Shown: positions 33,651 to 44,699 of the stretch, in pieces
Numbering within the stretch: position 1 is the first letter of the stretch
How the letters are laid out: every line of letters begins with the position of its first letter
Source of the DNA: Closterium sp. Naga37s-1
Lineage: Eukaryota > Streptophyta > Zygnematophyceae > Desmidiales > Closteriaceae
DNA length: 64,000 bases
Direction: 5' to 3'
NCBI GenBank assembly: GCA_947471745.1
Contig: CANJKZ010000139.1
Span: 496,001 to 560,000, forward strand
Program-made: the position numbers and the translations under genes
The notes under the pieces: generated by a model
The model's input: only the letters and a program-made list of their open reading frames with translations
Told to the model about the DNA's origin: nothing
Database searches by the model: none

Positions 33651-36260
33651 CTAAGCAAGCAAGTGAGGACGGGCAGGCACAAGGCCAAGCTGGGTGCAAA
33701 AACGCTGGTGGTCACAAGGCGGCAACGCCTTGGTGAAGATATCTGCCGTGTTGGCCTCAGAGACCACACGTCGAACGAGTGCCTGTCCACGCTGCTGCAA
33801 CTCACGCAGAAGGAAGTAACGAAGCTGGATGTGCTTCGCCTTCCCAACCAGTCGGGGCTCCTCACACAACAGGACAGTAGACCTGTTGTCGGCGAACAAG
33901 ACTGGGGGAGAGCGAGGCCGCTCACCAAGGTCGGTGAGAAGGAAAGACAGCCAGCGAAGCTCCTGAGCGGCCATGGCCGCAGCGTACACCTCTGCCTCAC
34001 AGCTGAAACCGGCGACGGACGACGCCCGAGTCGACCGCCACGAAACAGCACCTGCCCCGAGGCTAAAGGAGTACCCCTGTGTAGACCGACGCGTCTCCGC
34101 GTCGTCGGCCCACGACGAGTCCGAGTAATCTGTGAGTGTAACTGGCTGCTTCCCTCCAAGGACAAGTCCCATGCCTGATGTACTCGCCACATACTTCGCC
34201 ACCCTCTTAGCAGCGTACCAGTGGGAAGGTCAGTGTCTCCCAGGCGCAACAAAGCGCGCAAGGACGCTAAGAGGGTAAGCTAGGTCTGGGCGAGTACAGG
34301 TCATCAGGTACATGAGACAACCCACCAGCTCAGGATATGGACCACTGGACTCAAATGACTCGTCCGAAGGTGGAGCCGTGAGCCCATGATCCACACCAAG
34401 AGGGGTGAGCTGTACCTTGGAGAACGGGAAGCAAAACCGCGTGAGGATCTGCTCGACCATATGCGACTGAGTCAGCGTAATGGTGCGAGCTGCCCTGTCC
34501 CTGGTGATCTGCAGGCCAAGGTAGTGCTGCAGCTCACCAAGGTCAGTGCAAGTGTGTCTCCTCTGCAGTTCCTCCTTCACGGAGGCCAGCGCGCGTCGGT
34601 CGGGAGTGGCGAACACTAGGTCGTCGACGTAGACCAGGACAAAGAACGGGGTCGAGCCACGGCGAACGAACAGTGACGGGTCAGCAGACGACGGAAAGAA
34701 GTCAAGAGCTGCAAGGGTCGAGCGAAGTGTGTCGTGCCACTCACGTGGGGCCTGACGCAGGCCGTAGACTGGTCGACGCAGCTGCCACTGGGTCCCAGGT
34801 GGGAAAGAGCCAGTGAAGCCAGGCGGGCGACGCAGCCAGATCTGCTCGTGCAGGCTCCCCTGAAGGAACGCGGTGGAAAAGTCCAAGGAGTGCAACTCGT
34901 AGTCGCGCTGGGCTGCAATATGCAGCAACACACGAAGAGTACTCATCTTCGGGGTGGGAGCGAAGGTCTGGAAGAATTCCACCCCCTCTCGCTGACTGAA
35001 GCCTCTCGCAACATAGCGCGCCTTGAACACAGGTGGTGATCCAGGCGGCCGCTTCACCTTGTAGAGCCATCGGCCACTGACGACATTCGTCCCAGGTGGT
35101 GGGACTGCGTCGACGTAAGTGCCTGTGGACCTATAAGATGCCATCTCTGCCTCCTCAGCTGCTATCCAGTACGGAGCCCAGGGTCCCGAGACCGCCTCGG
35201 CGTGAGTGCGAGGGATCGGGATGTCAAGGGCGTCTGGATCCCCCTCAGGGGCAAGCAGCATGGCGCAGAGATGAGGAACAGCGGCCGCAAGGAAACCAAG
35301 CTCGAACTGCCTGTCCTCTACGACCTCCAGGGGAAAGACAGGAGCACCCCCAGAGGACGGAGAACGTGCAGGGCCACTCACCAAGTGAGCGGCGTAGTCA
35401 AGGCGGTGGGAAGAGGCAAAGCCAGAGACAGTGGTAACAAGTGCTGAGACAGACGACAGAGGTGCAGTCGGGTGAGTGACCAACGCGGACAAAACACGGG
35501 AGACGACAGGACGGGAGGCACGGAGGTAGTCGGACAACGGGTCGTGAAGCACAGTGAGGGACGACTCAGGGGGCTGTGGAAGGACAGGAGGAGGTGGAAC
35601 ACGAGAGCGGAGAACAAGGTGAAACGGACCGTCTGCACGGTAACGGGACCGACGGGGCTGTGGAGACACAGCACGACTGAGGGGAGGACGACGAGTCCAC
35701 TGGGAGGAGGAAAGGGACTCAACTGGTGGAACAGGAGGGGACGGTAGGGGACCACGAACAAAGCGTGCAGGTGCTGGGTCGGGGAGGTCGCGTAGTCGCA
35801 GTCGCTGCTGCTCCGCCTCCTCTGGCGTCTGCTGCGACGGTACCGGCCCCTGCTGCTGCTCCTGTGGCTCCGCCTCTGCCCTCTCCTGCTGCGGCTGCAG
35901 CTGTACCCGCTGCTGCGACCGGGACTCCTGCGCTACCCTCTCCTGCTGCTGCCGTGACTCCTCCTCTACTCTCTCCTGCTGCGTCTGTAACTGCACCTGC
36001 TGCTGCGGGTGGGACTCCTGCTCTACCCTCTCCTGGTGCGGCTGTGACTGCTCCTCTACTCTCTCCTGCTGTGTCTGTAACTGCACCTGCTGCTGCGGGC
36101 GGGACTCCTGCTCTACCCTCTCCTGGTGCGGCCGTGACTCCTCCTCTACCCTCTCCTGCTGCGGCTGCAGCTGCACCCGCTGCTGCGACCGGGACTCCTG
36201 CGCTACCCTCTCGTGCTGCTGCTGTGACTCCTCCTCTACTCTCTCCTGCTGCTGCTGCTA

Positions 36261-36351
<91 letters not shown>

Positions 36352-38725
36352 GCCCTCTCAAATCGCTCACGCTCCTCCCTCTCCAACCGGAGGAGACGCT
36401 GCTCACGGGTCAGGAAACGTACAGTGCGCGGTGTAGGCGCCACAGTGCCAGTGCCTCCAGCTCCAGCACCCCCAGAACCAGCACCTCCACCACCGACATC
36501 CCCGGGGCCTCCAGTACCTCCCGCAGGAACACCCCCAGGCTCCGCAGCAACCGACCGCAGAGAAGAAGGAGGAGGAAACTGCGGGACGGACGGGAAGCCA
36601 GAGGGTGAGGCAGGGCGAGGCCGCCGAGTCGAGGCTGCCGTGTCCTCCACAGGAGTGACCTCCACGCCCACAACCCCTGCACCCCCAGAGCCGACACCAC
36701 CAGCTCCTGCAGCCCCAGTACCCTCACCCTCCGCAACTGCACCTCCCGCACCCCCAGACACGACAGGGACTGGACGCTGCGGGGGGGAAGACTGCGGAGT
36801 GACGTGCGACACACCTGACGGGGCAGGACGCGAAGGGGGGGGGGCTACCGGGGCGACTGGTGGGGGCTCAAGGGTGAGGAACAGCGGGGGGGAAAAGGCC
36901 TCAGTACCTCGGTGGGGGCGACTCCTGTAGTAACAGACAGACTCGTCGAACGTGACGTCCTGCGAAGCGAAGAACTGGTAGGTGACCGGGTCGTTGAACA
37001 CCCAGTCGGAGGCGTCCAAAGGGAAGCCAAGAAAGACGCAGGCACGAGTGCGCGGAGACAACTTGTTCGCGCCAGGGGCACGAACGTGAGCCAGACAACC
37101 CCAGACGCGGAAGTCAGCTGCTACGCCCGGAGAACCTGTCCAAAGGGAGACCGGCGTCACCCTTGGCCGTGCGTCACTGGGCCACAGGTTCAGCTGGTGC
37201 GCGGCGTAGCGGACTGCCTGGGGCCACAAGAACTGGGGAGCACCGGCATGGCACATGGAGGTCCGGGCAACCTCCATGACCAGGCCGATGCGTCGCTCGG
37301 CTACCCCGTTCTGCTGCGGTGATGCTGGTAGCGTGTAAGACTGGATGATCCCCCGACCCTGACAGAACGTCTCCAGGCGAGTGGAAGAAAACTCACCACC
37401 ACGGTCCGAGTGTAGGCGAAGCCCACACAGGCCCTGGGCGCCACCCCACGCTAGTAGCCACGGCTCGAGGACGGTAGGCACGTCGGCCTTCCGTCGCAAG
37501 GGGAAAACCGTGGTGTAGCGGGAGTAGTCGTCCACCACAATCAGGAAGTAGCGCTCCTGACGTGGGCCAAGGACCGGAGAGGGGCCCCAGACGTCCAAGT
37601 GCAGGGTCTCGAAGGGAGCCGTGGTGGGGGGGAACGAGGAGGAGTGAGGGGCAGCGCGCTGCCGACCCTCGACGCAAGGAGTGCACAGCGGCGCAGGCGA
37701 GCGGGGAAGCGGTGCAAGCGACCCTGGGAGACCTAAGACCAGATGGTAACGTGCCATCCTACTGAGACGCGGGAACGACGGGTGACCTAGACGGTGGTGC
37801 CAGAGGACCGACGGGTGGGTGAGGGACCGACAGTCACACGACACAGCAGCTACCTGACCTGACCCGACTCAGTGTGGTGGGACCCAGTGTGTAGTGAGTA
37901 CAGACCAGATCCCGGCTCTCTGTGGAATGTGGCCAGGGGCGCCCCAGTGGCACCGACAGTGCAGGAGGCAACAGGCTCGTCCAGTGGGAAAGTAGTGACT
38001 ACGCCTAGGTCGTGAAGGTGACTGACACCCACCAGGTTCCTAGAGAACGAGGGGGTGTAGTAACCTGTAAGAAAACCTGAGGGAGCCGCCGGACACGGAA
38101 GAGTGGTGGTGCTGCTAGCAACTACACGTCTCACAGAGGGGTCAGCCAAGGCGACAGTGACTGGAGTGCGCAGTGGTGTGAGGTCGGTACAGTCGCGAAA
38201 GAAAGAGCTGGACGCTCCAGAATCTAGGGTGAAGGAAAGCTGTGCAGTCTGTGGGGTCGCACCCGAACCAGCTACAAAGGCTAGTGCTAGACTAGTGGTA
38301 GCTGCAGCTTCTACACAAAGACCCTCAGAGGCGCCGGGACTGGAAACAACACACGCACCAAGACTGGAAACACAGGTCTCTACTCGTGCAGCCGGAAAGG
38401 GTCCTAGACCAGGCAGGTGAGACTCAACTGGTGCAGTAGTGCGCTGGCGAAGGCGCGAAGGCCAGTGCGGTGTAATAGCGTGAGGACCAAAACGCTCACG
38501 GTGGAGGTCGTCGAGTCGACGGTAGCAGCTGGACGCAGTGTGGTCAGGACTCCAGCAGGTAGTGCCAGCACCAGGGCCTGTCAGGGCCCGGTACCCGCAG
38601 GGGCCGACGTCTCGCCCACTGCTAGCTGAGCCACTGCTGGGGGCGCCACACTTTGGACCCGCAGGCCCCCACTGACGGGAGTGCTGCGGCTGGCCCTGCT
38701 GCTGTAGAACCCTAGTACATGCCAT
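33651..38725 (-). pseudogene. Element F gag-pol coding region (fossil)
   Basis: Recognisable parts are a Cys/His patch near 38.5 kb, protease (FTLDSGASSSFF) near 38.2 kb, pre-integrase HRLGHPS, integrase with LHLDVWGP and LRLHSDRGGEF and QQNGVAERRIG, a Gln/Glu/Arg-rich linker, reverse transcriptase with YVDDLVFA, and RNase H ending in KALPPCDHQRF. There are a few breaks. Confidence 0.87.
35790..36355 (-). repeat. Gln-rich coding repeat and CTG tract of element F
   Basis: At 35,880-36,230 a minisatellite codes for QQERVEEESRP-type units (at least seven). It runs into an almost pure CTG (minus-strand CAG) tract at about 36,240-36,355 that codes for poly-Gln in the linker frame. Gln/CTG tracts of this length are mutation-prone. 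Confidence 0.88.
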
Positions 38726-38739
38726 GCGAGCCTATGCTG

Positions 38740-39460
38740 CTGCTGGTTCTGCTGGGGGCAGCCTAAGCTGCTGCTGGTGCGCTGGGGGCAGCCTGTGCTG
38801 CTTCTGGTTCTGCTGAGAGGCAGCCTAGGCTGCTACTGGTTCTCCAGGGGGCAGCCAATGCTGCTGCTAGTGCGCTGGCAGTTGCCTAAGCTGCTGCTGG
38901 TGCGCTGGCGGTAGCCTAAGCTGCTGCTGGTGCGCTGGGGGTAGCCTATGCTGCTGCTGGTTCGCTGGGGGCAGCCTATGCTGCTGCTGCTGGTGCTCTG
39001 GCGGCAGCCTATGCTGCTGCTGGTTCGCTGGGGGCAGCCTATGCTGCTTCTGGCTCTGCTGGGGGCAGCCTTAGCTGCTACTGGTTTTGCTGAGGGCAGC
39101 CAATGCTGCTGCTGGTGCGCTGGTGGCAGCCTATGCCGCTTCTGGTTCTGCTGGGGGCAGCCTACGCTGCTGCTGGTGCGCTGGGGGCAGCCTATGCTGC
39201 TGCTAGTGTGCTGGCGGCAGCCTATGCTGCTGCTGGTTCTGCTGGTTCTGCTGGTTCTGCTGGTTCTGCTGGTTCTGCTAGTTCTGCTGGTTCTGCTGGT
39301 TCTGCTGGTTCTGCTGGTTCTGCTGGTTCTGCTGGTTCTGCTGGTTCTGCTGGTTCTGTTGGTTCTGCTGGTTCTACTGGGGGCAGCCTACGTTGCTGCT
39401 GGTGCGCTGGGGGCAGCCTATGCTGCTGCTGGTGTAGCTGGCGGCAGTGTAATCGGCTGG
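38740..39460. repeat. Leader repeats of element F, first block
   Basis: Units of about 30-35 bases built on GCTGCTGCTGGTGCGCTGGG and GGCAGCCTATGCTG. At about 39,230-39,375 there is a 9-base tandem repeat GGTTCTGCT with about fifteen copies. Frames reading poly-Leu/Val or poly-Ala/Gly/Ser are artefacts. Confidence 0.87.
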
Positions 39461-39539
39461 GGCTACTGACGGCGGGTGTGGTAGATCGTGGGGAGGCAGG
39501 TTTCAGGTGGGGAAGCTGTTAAGGCAGCGGGCTACAGGT

Positions 39540-39950
39540 GAGGCGGCGGTTCTGTGCAGTTCTGTGCGGTTATGTGCAGTACTGTGCGGTTCTGTGAGGT
39601 TCAATGCGGTGGAGAGGACTGGGTGGGGCAGCTGATTCCGGGTGAGGTGCCTGGAACGGGTGGGGCAGCAGGTTTCCAGGTGGGGCGGCGGTTGTCAGGT
39701 CTGGGGCGGTGGTTTTCAGGTGGGGAAGCTGTTAAGGCGGCGGTTTTGTGCGGTTCTGTGCAGTTATGTGCAGTTCTGTGCGGTTCAATGCGGTGGAGAG
39801 GACTGGGTGGGGCGGCTGATCCCGGGTGAGGTGCCTGGAACGGGTGGGGCAGCAGGTTTCCAGGTGGGGCGGCGGTTGTCAGGTCTGGGGCGGCGGTTTT
39901 CAGGTGGGGAAGCTGTTAAGGCGGCGGTTCTGTGCGGTTCTGAGGGGGAT
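39540..39950. repeat. Leader repeats of element F, second block
   Basis: A roughly 185-base segment (from GCAATGCGGTGGAGAGGACT to GAAGCTGTTAAGG) is present twice in tandem, at about 39,600-39,760 and 39,785-39,945. Short GTGCGGTTCTGTGCAGTT units lie around it. Confidence 0.8.
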
Positions 39951-40354
39951 TTCAGGTCTGGGGGCCGGTTACGACGGTGGGCTGCACGTGCGCGCGGCTA
40001 CGACGTACTAGCGCGGAGCTGCGGGTGCGACTAAGGCTGCGCGCGCAGCTACGTGCGTTCGTCTGCTGCGCGCTAGAGGACTGGGGGGCAACACGCGGGG
40101 TAAAACGAGTGGGGCGCGGGGCTAAAAACCGAGTGACGCTCGGCAAAAAACGGGTGGGGCGCAGGGCAGAAACGGGTGACGCGCGATGTCGACGGGGGGC
40201 GCGACCTACTCGGGCTCTACGGGGCAGGGCGCTTTGGGCTATGGGTCGCTACGAGGCGCGCGGGTGGTGGGCCCATAGACTATCGAGAGAAATTTCGCCT
40301 AAGGGAAAAATCGCCTAGGGGAAAATCGCCTAAGGGAAACCTAGCTCTATACCA

Positions 40355-40485
40355 TGTTACGATAAGAATGAATTGATAGAAAATGTGAAGTACAACCCTA
40401 GATATAGCAAACCCTAATCATGCAAGTAAGTAGAAATGTAACACCTAGACTAACCTAAACAACACATATAAAATATATGTTGACA
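40355..40485 (-). repeat. Element F LTR (5' in element orientation)
   Basis: Identical partner of 33304-33434. The GAAAC duplication follows directly. Confidence 0.93.
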
Positions 40486-43300
40486 GAAACGCGACGCATC
40501 GCCAACCTTCCCCGTCCACAGCAGTGTGGGCGAGGTCTCCGGCAAGGAGACATGGGGCCAGAGGTTGAGCTGATGCGCAGCGTACCGGACCGCAAACGGC
40601 CACAGAAAGTGGGGGGCAGCCGCATGGATCAAGGAGGTACGAGCGACCTCCATGACCAAGCCAATGCGGCGCTCAGCAACCCCATTCTGCTGTGGAGAGG
40701 CCGGAAGCGTGAACGACTGCTCAATGCCCTCCCCCTGACAGAAGGCCTTCAAGAGGTCGGAGGAAAACTCCCCACCTCTGTCAGAGTGCAGACGCAGGAC
40801 AGTGAAGTCCGAGTGGAACCTCTCGCTGAGCTGGAGACGGGCAGCGCGGATCCAAGGGATCAAAACATCAGGGACTTCACCCTTGGTGCGCAAGGGGAAG
40901 ACCGTGGTGTAGCGCGAGTAGTCGTCAACAACTATCAAGAAGTACCTCTCGTGACCCTGTCCACGGACGCGGGCTGGGCCCCACACGTCTATGTGGAGCG
41001 TCTGCAGGGGAGCAGTCGTCGGGGGAAACGAGGAGGAGTGAGGAGCGGCGCGCTGCCGCCCCTCGACACAGGGAAGACAGGGAGGAGCAGGCGAGGGTGG
41101 GAGGGGAGGGAGAACCCTGGGAAGACCAGAGACAAGGTACTGGGAGTGCATGCCACGAAGGCGCTGCACTGACGGGTGACCAAGGCGGTGGTGCCAGAGG
41201 ACGGTCTCGTGCGCCAAGGAGCGACACGAGCAGGGGGCAGACAGCTGACCTGACGCAGACGCAGACGCAGCTACCTGAGGGGACTCAGTGGTCAGTGTGT
41301 ACAGGTCCGACCCCGGCTGCCGAGTGAAGGTAGCCAGGTGGCGACCCGTCCGAGCACACGTGCAGTGTGTCACGCGCTCGTAGGCAGGGGTGAACTGGTG
41401 GACACCCCCGTCCTGGAGCGCACGACCCGCCACCAATTTCGTAGAGAACGAGGGGAGGTAGAGACCTGACAGTGTGCCCGACGGGACCGCAGGACAAGGG
41501 AGGACAGTGGAGGAGGTCGCAATGACCGGACCCCCAGAGGGGTCAGCGAGGGAGACTGCAACCGGCCGAGCAAGCTGCTCAAGGGCAGTGCGGTCACGGA
41601 AGAAACAGCGGGAAGCACCTGAGTCCAGTGTGAAGGTGTGCAATGCCTCAGTAGACGCAGTACCAGAGGGCGCAGACTCACGAGTACCTAGAGCAGCAGC
41701 CTCACCAGCACCTGGGGCAACAGACACACGAGCACCTAGAGCGGCAGCCTCACCAGCACCGGAGGCAACAGACACACGAGCACCTAGTGCGGCAGCCTCA
41801 CCAGTACCTAGAGCAGCAGACTGGATACCGGGGTCAGGCGGCACACACAGGTGACAGGCTCCCTCGGCACTAGCAGACAATGCATACATTGCAGTGAGAA
41901 TGGCATCATAGGCAAGAGCAAAGATATCTACCCGCTGTCCAAGCAGCTCCACCCAGTCGGGGAGCTAAGCGTCGTCGCCAAACTCTGTACGCCAAGCGTC
42001 ACTCAGACGGGCGAAGCAGTGGGACTCTGTGTGACCACGCGTCCCGCAAGGCTGACCAGTCCGGGCACCCGTGCTAATAACGTACGGGTAGCGAGCAGTA
42101 CTCAGCGACCCTCTACTCTGAGCGTACCACTCACGAAGCTGCTGGGGCGAAAGAGACTCGCGCGGACGACTCTGGTGCTGCACCGGGCCACTACAAGAAG
42201 TTCCCGAGCTACCCACTCCAGGACGACTCCCACTACGGCCACCCCGACAACCCCAACTGGCGTACCACTCACGAAGCTGCTGGGGCGTGAGGGACACACG
42301 CGGACGGCCGTGAAGCTGCATCTGGCCACGCCAGGAGCAGCAGTAGCAGCAGTAGCGGCAGTAACAGCAGTAGCAGCAGGAGCAGTAAAAGCAGTAGCAG
42401 CAGTAGCAGCAGGAGCAGTCAAAGCAGTAGTAGCAGTAGCAGTGCGGGCAGGGCAGTGCTCACCAGTGGTAGGAAGAGCTGGCACAAGACGGCGGCGACA
42501 GCAGGGCCGCTACAGCTGTAGGGCGGGGCCGGGCCGCGGCAGGGAGCTCCGCGGCATCTGCTGCAGGGCGGGGCCAGGCCGCGACGGCAGCTGCTCCAGG
42601 GGCCAGGGGCGGCTCCTGCAGTGGCGGCTGCTCCAGGTTCCAGGGGCGGCTGTAGGTGCGGCTGCTCCAAGGGCCAGGGGCGGCTGCTGCAGTGTGGGCT
42701 GGTCCAGGGGCCAGGGGCGGCCGTCCCAAGGGCGGGCGCGGGGTAGGGCAGGGCGCCGCGGCGAGCAGAGGCGACCCCGCGCGGGTCCCAGTGGCGACGC
42801 GCGGGTCGCGCGGGGGCGTCGCGACGAGTCAGGGGCGACGCGCGCGGGTCCCGGTGGCGACGCGCGGGTCGCGCGGGGGCGTCGCGTCGAGGCAGGGGCG
42901 ACGCGCGCGGGTCCCGGTGGCGACGCGCGGGCCGCGCGGGGGCGTCGCGTCGAGGCTGTGGCGACGCGCGTGGGCCCGCAGAAGCGCCGCGACGAGGCGG
43001 GGGCGACTCGCGGGTCCCGCAGGGTCGTCGCGACGTGTCAGGGGCGACGCGTCGCGGGGTCCAGGGGCGGTTGCGCGGGTGCAGAGGAGGCCCGCGCGCG
43101 GCCTGCAGGGCAGGGCGGCAGGTTGGCGCTCGAGAGCGCGAGTAGGTAGGCGCTCGAGGGCGCGGGTAGGGGCGCACGACGGCGCTAGGAAGGGCGCACG
43201 ACGGCGCTAGGAAGGGCACTCGACGGCGCTAGGAAGGGCGCTCGACGGCGCTAGGAAGGGCGCACGACGGCGCTAGGAAGGGCGCTCGACGGCGCTAGGA
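40486..43300 (-). pseudogene. Element E upstream gag, protease, integrase part
   Basis: Contains gag remnants with two LREWY motifs and a Cys/His knuckle-like patch near 42.0-42.3 kb, protease (FTLDSGASRCFF) near 41.6 kb, the HRLGHPS pre-integrase motif, and an integrase core with LRLHSDRGGEF and QQNGVAERRIG. There are a few breaks. Confidence 0.85.
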
Positions 43301-43345
43301 AGGGCGCACGACGGCGCTAGGAAGGGCGCTCGACGGCGCGAGGTA
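43175..43345. repeat. 22-bp leader repeat of element E
   Basis: About seven to eight copies of a 22-base unit (GGCGCTAGGAAGGGCGCACG plus AC, with CTCG variants) lie near the 5' LTR. The gag side of the array continues with other GC-rich units to about 42.75 kb. Confidence 0.85.
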
Positions 43346-43431
43346 CTATCAGACACGGTCGCGCAAGGGCACGGCGGAACGGTGGGCCCTAACCAACGTC
43401 GGTCCTAGGTCGTGACCTACGTCGGATACCA

Positions 43432-43566
43432 TGTTAGAATGTTGAAGTGAACGAGAATGATTGAACTAGGAAAGTTGGGAGTACAAGTATGAAACCCTAG
43501 AGATTGTACCCCCTAAGGCTAAACCCACTGCAGCCTACAAAGCACAAACATATACAATGTTTGACA
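43432..43566 (-). repeat. Element E LTR (5' in element orientation)
   Basis: 135 bp, about two differences from 29447-29581. It is followed by the AGTAA duplication. Confidence 0.92.
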
Positions 43567-43650
43567 AGTAATGTAGTGCACTGAGTAGAAACGCCGTAAT
43601 ATCTACATCTCTTATAACATGTTGGGTCGAGAAAATCCTTTAGGATAGTT
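43567..43650. other. 84-bp spacer between E and G
   Basis: Non-element DNA that starts with the AGTAA duplication of E and ends with the TAGTT duplication of G. No gene. Confidence 0.85.
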
Positions 43651-43780
43651 TGTCAAACTTATATGCTATGGTCTGTGTAGGCTGTAGTGGGGTAGTTCAT
43701 ATGGGGTACAACACTTTAGGGTTTCCTACTTGTACTCCTCATGCTGCTCAATGCAATCATTCGTCGTTCTATCTTTCACA
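43651..43780 (+). repeat. Element G left LTR
   Basis: 130 bp, TGTCAAACTTATATG...ATCTTTCACA, followed by the primer site. Confidence 0.92.
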
Positions 43781-43849
43781 TGGTTTCAGAGCAGGTTCCC
43801 TAGTGGGAACGTTCTTTTTTTTAAGGGCCCACCACGATCGTTTTTTCCT

Positions 43850-44590
43850 GCCCTGCCCGAAGCGCGCCTCGCGCCTGCCTCACCTGCGCCGTCGCGCGCC
43901 CTGCCCTACTGCCGCCCGTAGCGGCCCTGCCCTCTCGGCCCCTCGCGGCCCTGCCCTAACGGCCCGTCGCGGCCCTGACCTCGCCGCCCGTCGCGGCCCT
44001 GCCCTGACCTCGCCGCCCGTCGCGGCCCTGCCTTGCCGCCACCCGTCGCGGCCCTGCCCTCAGCCGCTCGTCGCGGCCCTGCTCTACCGCCGCCCCGTCG
44101 CGGCCCTGCCCTGCTGCCGCCCCGTCGCGGCCCTGCTCTGCCGCCGCCTCGTCGCGGCCCTGCCCTACAGCCGCCCCGTTGCGGCCCTGACCTAACCGCC
44201 CAATGCGGCCCTGCCCTGCACCCGCCCCTGGTAAGCTCCCCTGCTGCCCGTCGCGCGCCCCTGCAGCCCGTCGCGCCGCGCGCCCCTGCAGCCCGTCGCG
44301 TCGCCCGTCGGCCCTGCCCGTGCCCGTCGCGTCGCCAGAGCGGGCTGCCCCAGCCCGCCGCGACGCCCGTCCGCCCTGCCTGCCTGCGCGCCGCCCCTGC
44401 CCGCCCCGCGACGCGCCGCCCCGTGCAAGCCGCCCGCGCGCAGACCCTTGCAACCCGCGCGCCGCCCGTCTGCAGCCCGCGAGCCTCCCCTGCAGCCAGC
44501 GCGCCTGCCTCTTGCAGCCAGCGCATTGCCCCTGCAGCCCGCGAGCCACCCCTGCAGCCCGCGAGCCGCCTCTGCAGCGCCCAGTGCGCC
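43850..44590. repeat. GC-rich leader repeats of element G
   Basis: About 43,920-44,210 repeats CCGTCGCGGCCCTGCCCT-like units. About 44,240-44,580 repeats GCGCGCCGCCCCTGCAGCCC-like units that resemble part of element B's array. Confidence 0.82.
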
Positions 44591-44699
44591 CTGCCAAACC
44601 CTAAAATAAATAAATAACTATTAAAAAAAAAAACAAAAACAAAAGGAGCCCTAGGTGCTGCTGCCCTAGGTGCTACTGCTGCTACTGCTGCTACTGGCG

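Larger units (their letters stand above)
33304..40485 (-). mobile_element. Element F: Ty1/copia retroelement nested in E
   Basis: 131-bp LTRs at 33304-33434 and 40355-40485 look identical by eye. The target duplication GAAAC is at 33299-33303 and 40486-40490. A TGGTATAGAGC-type primer site lies beside the LTR at 40355 (minus strand). Parts in element orientation are: leader repeats (about 40.3-38.75 kb), gag remnant (about 38.7-38.4 kb), protease (about 38.2 kb), integrase (about 37.8-36.95 kb), Gln-rich linker (about 36.4-35.75 kb), reverse transcriptase (about 35.2-34.4 kb) and RNase H (about 34.3-33.65 kb). It belongs to a different copia lineage from B, D, E and G, with a different linker and different gag. 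It has a few breaks and is the youngest insertion of its nest. Confidence 0.92.
29447..43566 (-). mobile_element. Element E: Ty1/copia retroelement split by element F
   Basis: 135-bp LTRs at 29447-29581 and 43432-43566 differ at about two positions. The target duplication AGTAA is at 29442-29446 and 43567-43571. In element orientation the parts are: 5' LTR (43432-43566), leader array (about 43.35-42.5 kb), gag remnants (about 42.4-42.0 kb), protease (about 41.6 kb), integrase (about 41.2-40.5 kb), then element F, then the end of integrase and linker (about 33.3-32.1 kb), reverse transcriptase (about 31.4-30.6 kb), RNase H (about 30.5-29.85 kb) and the 3' LTR. Apart from the insertion there are only a few breaks, mostly towards gag. 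Its insertion predates F. Confidence 0.92.

Noticed and set aside
38948-39522. Poly-Leu/Val membrane-like and poly-Ala/Gly/Ser proteins
   Set aside because: Both are different frames of the GGTTCTGCT leader repeat of element F.
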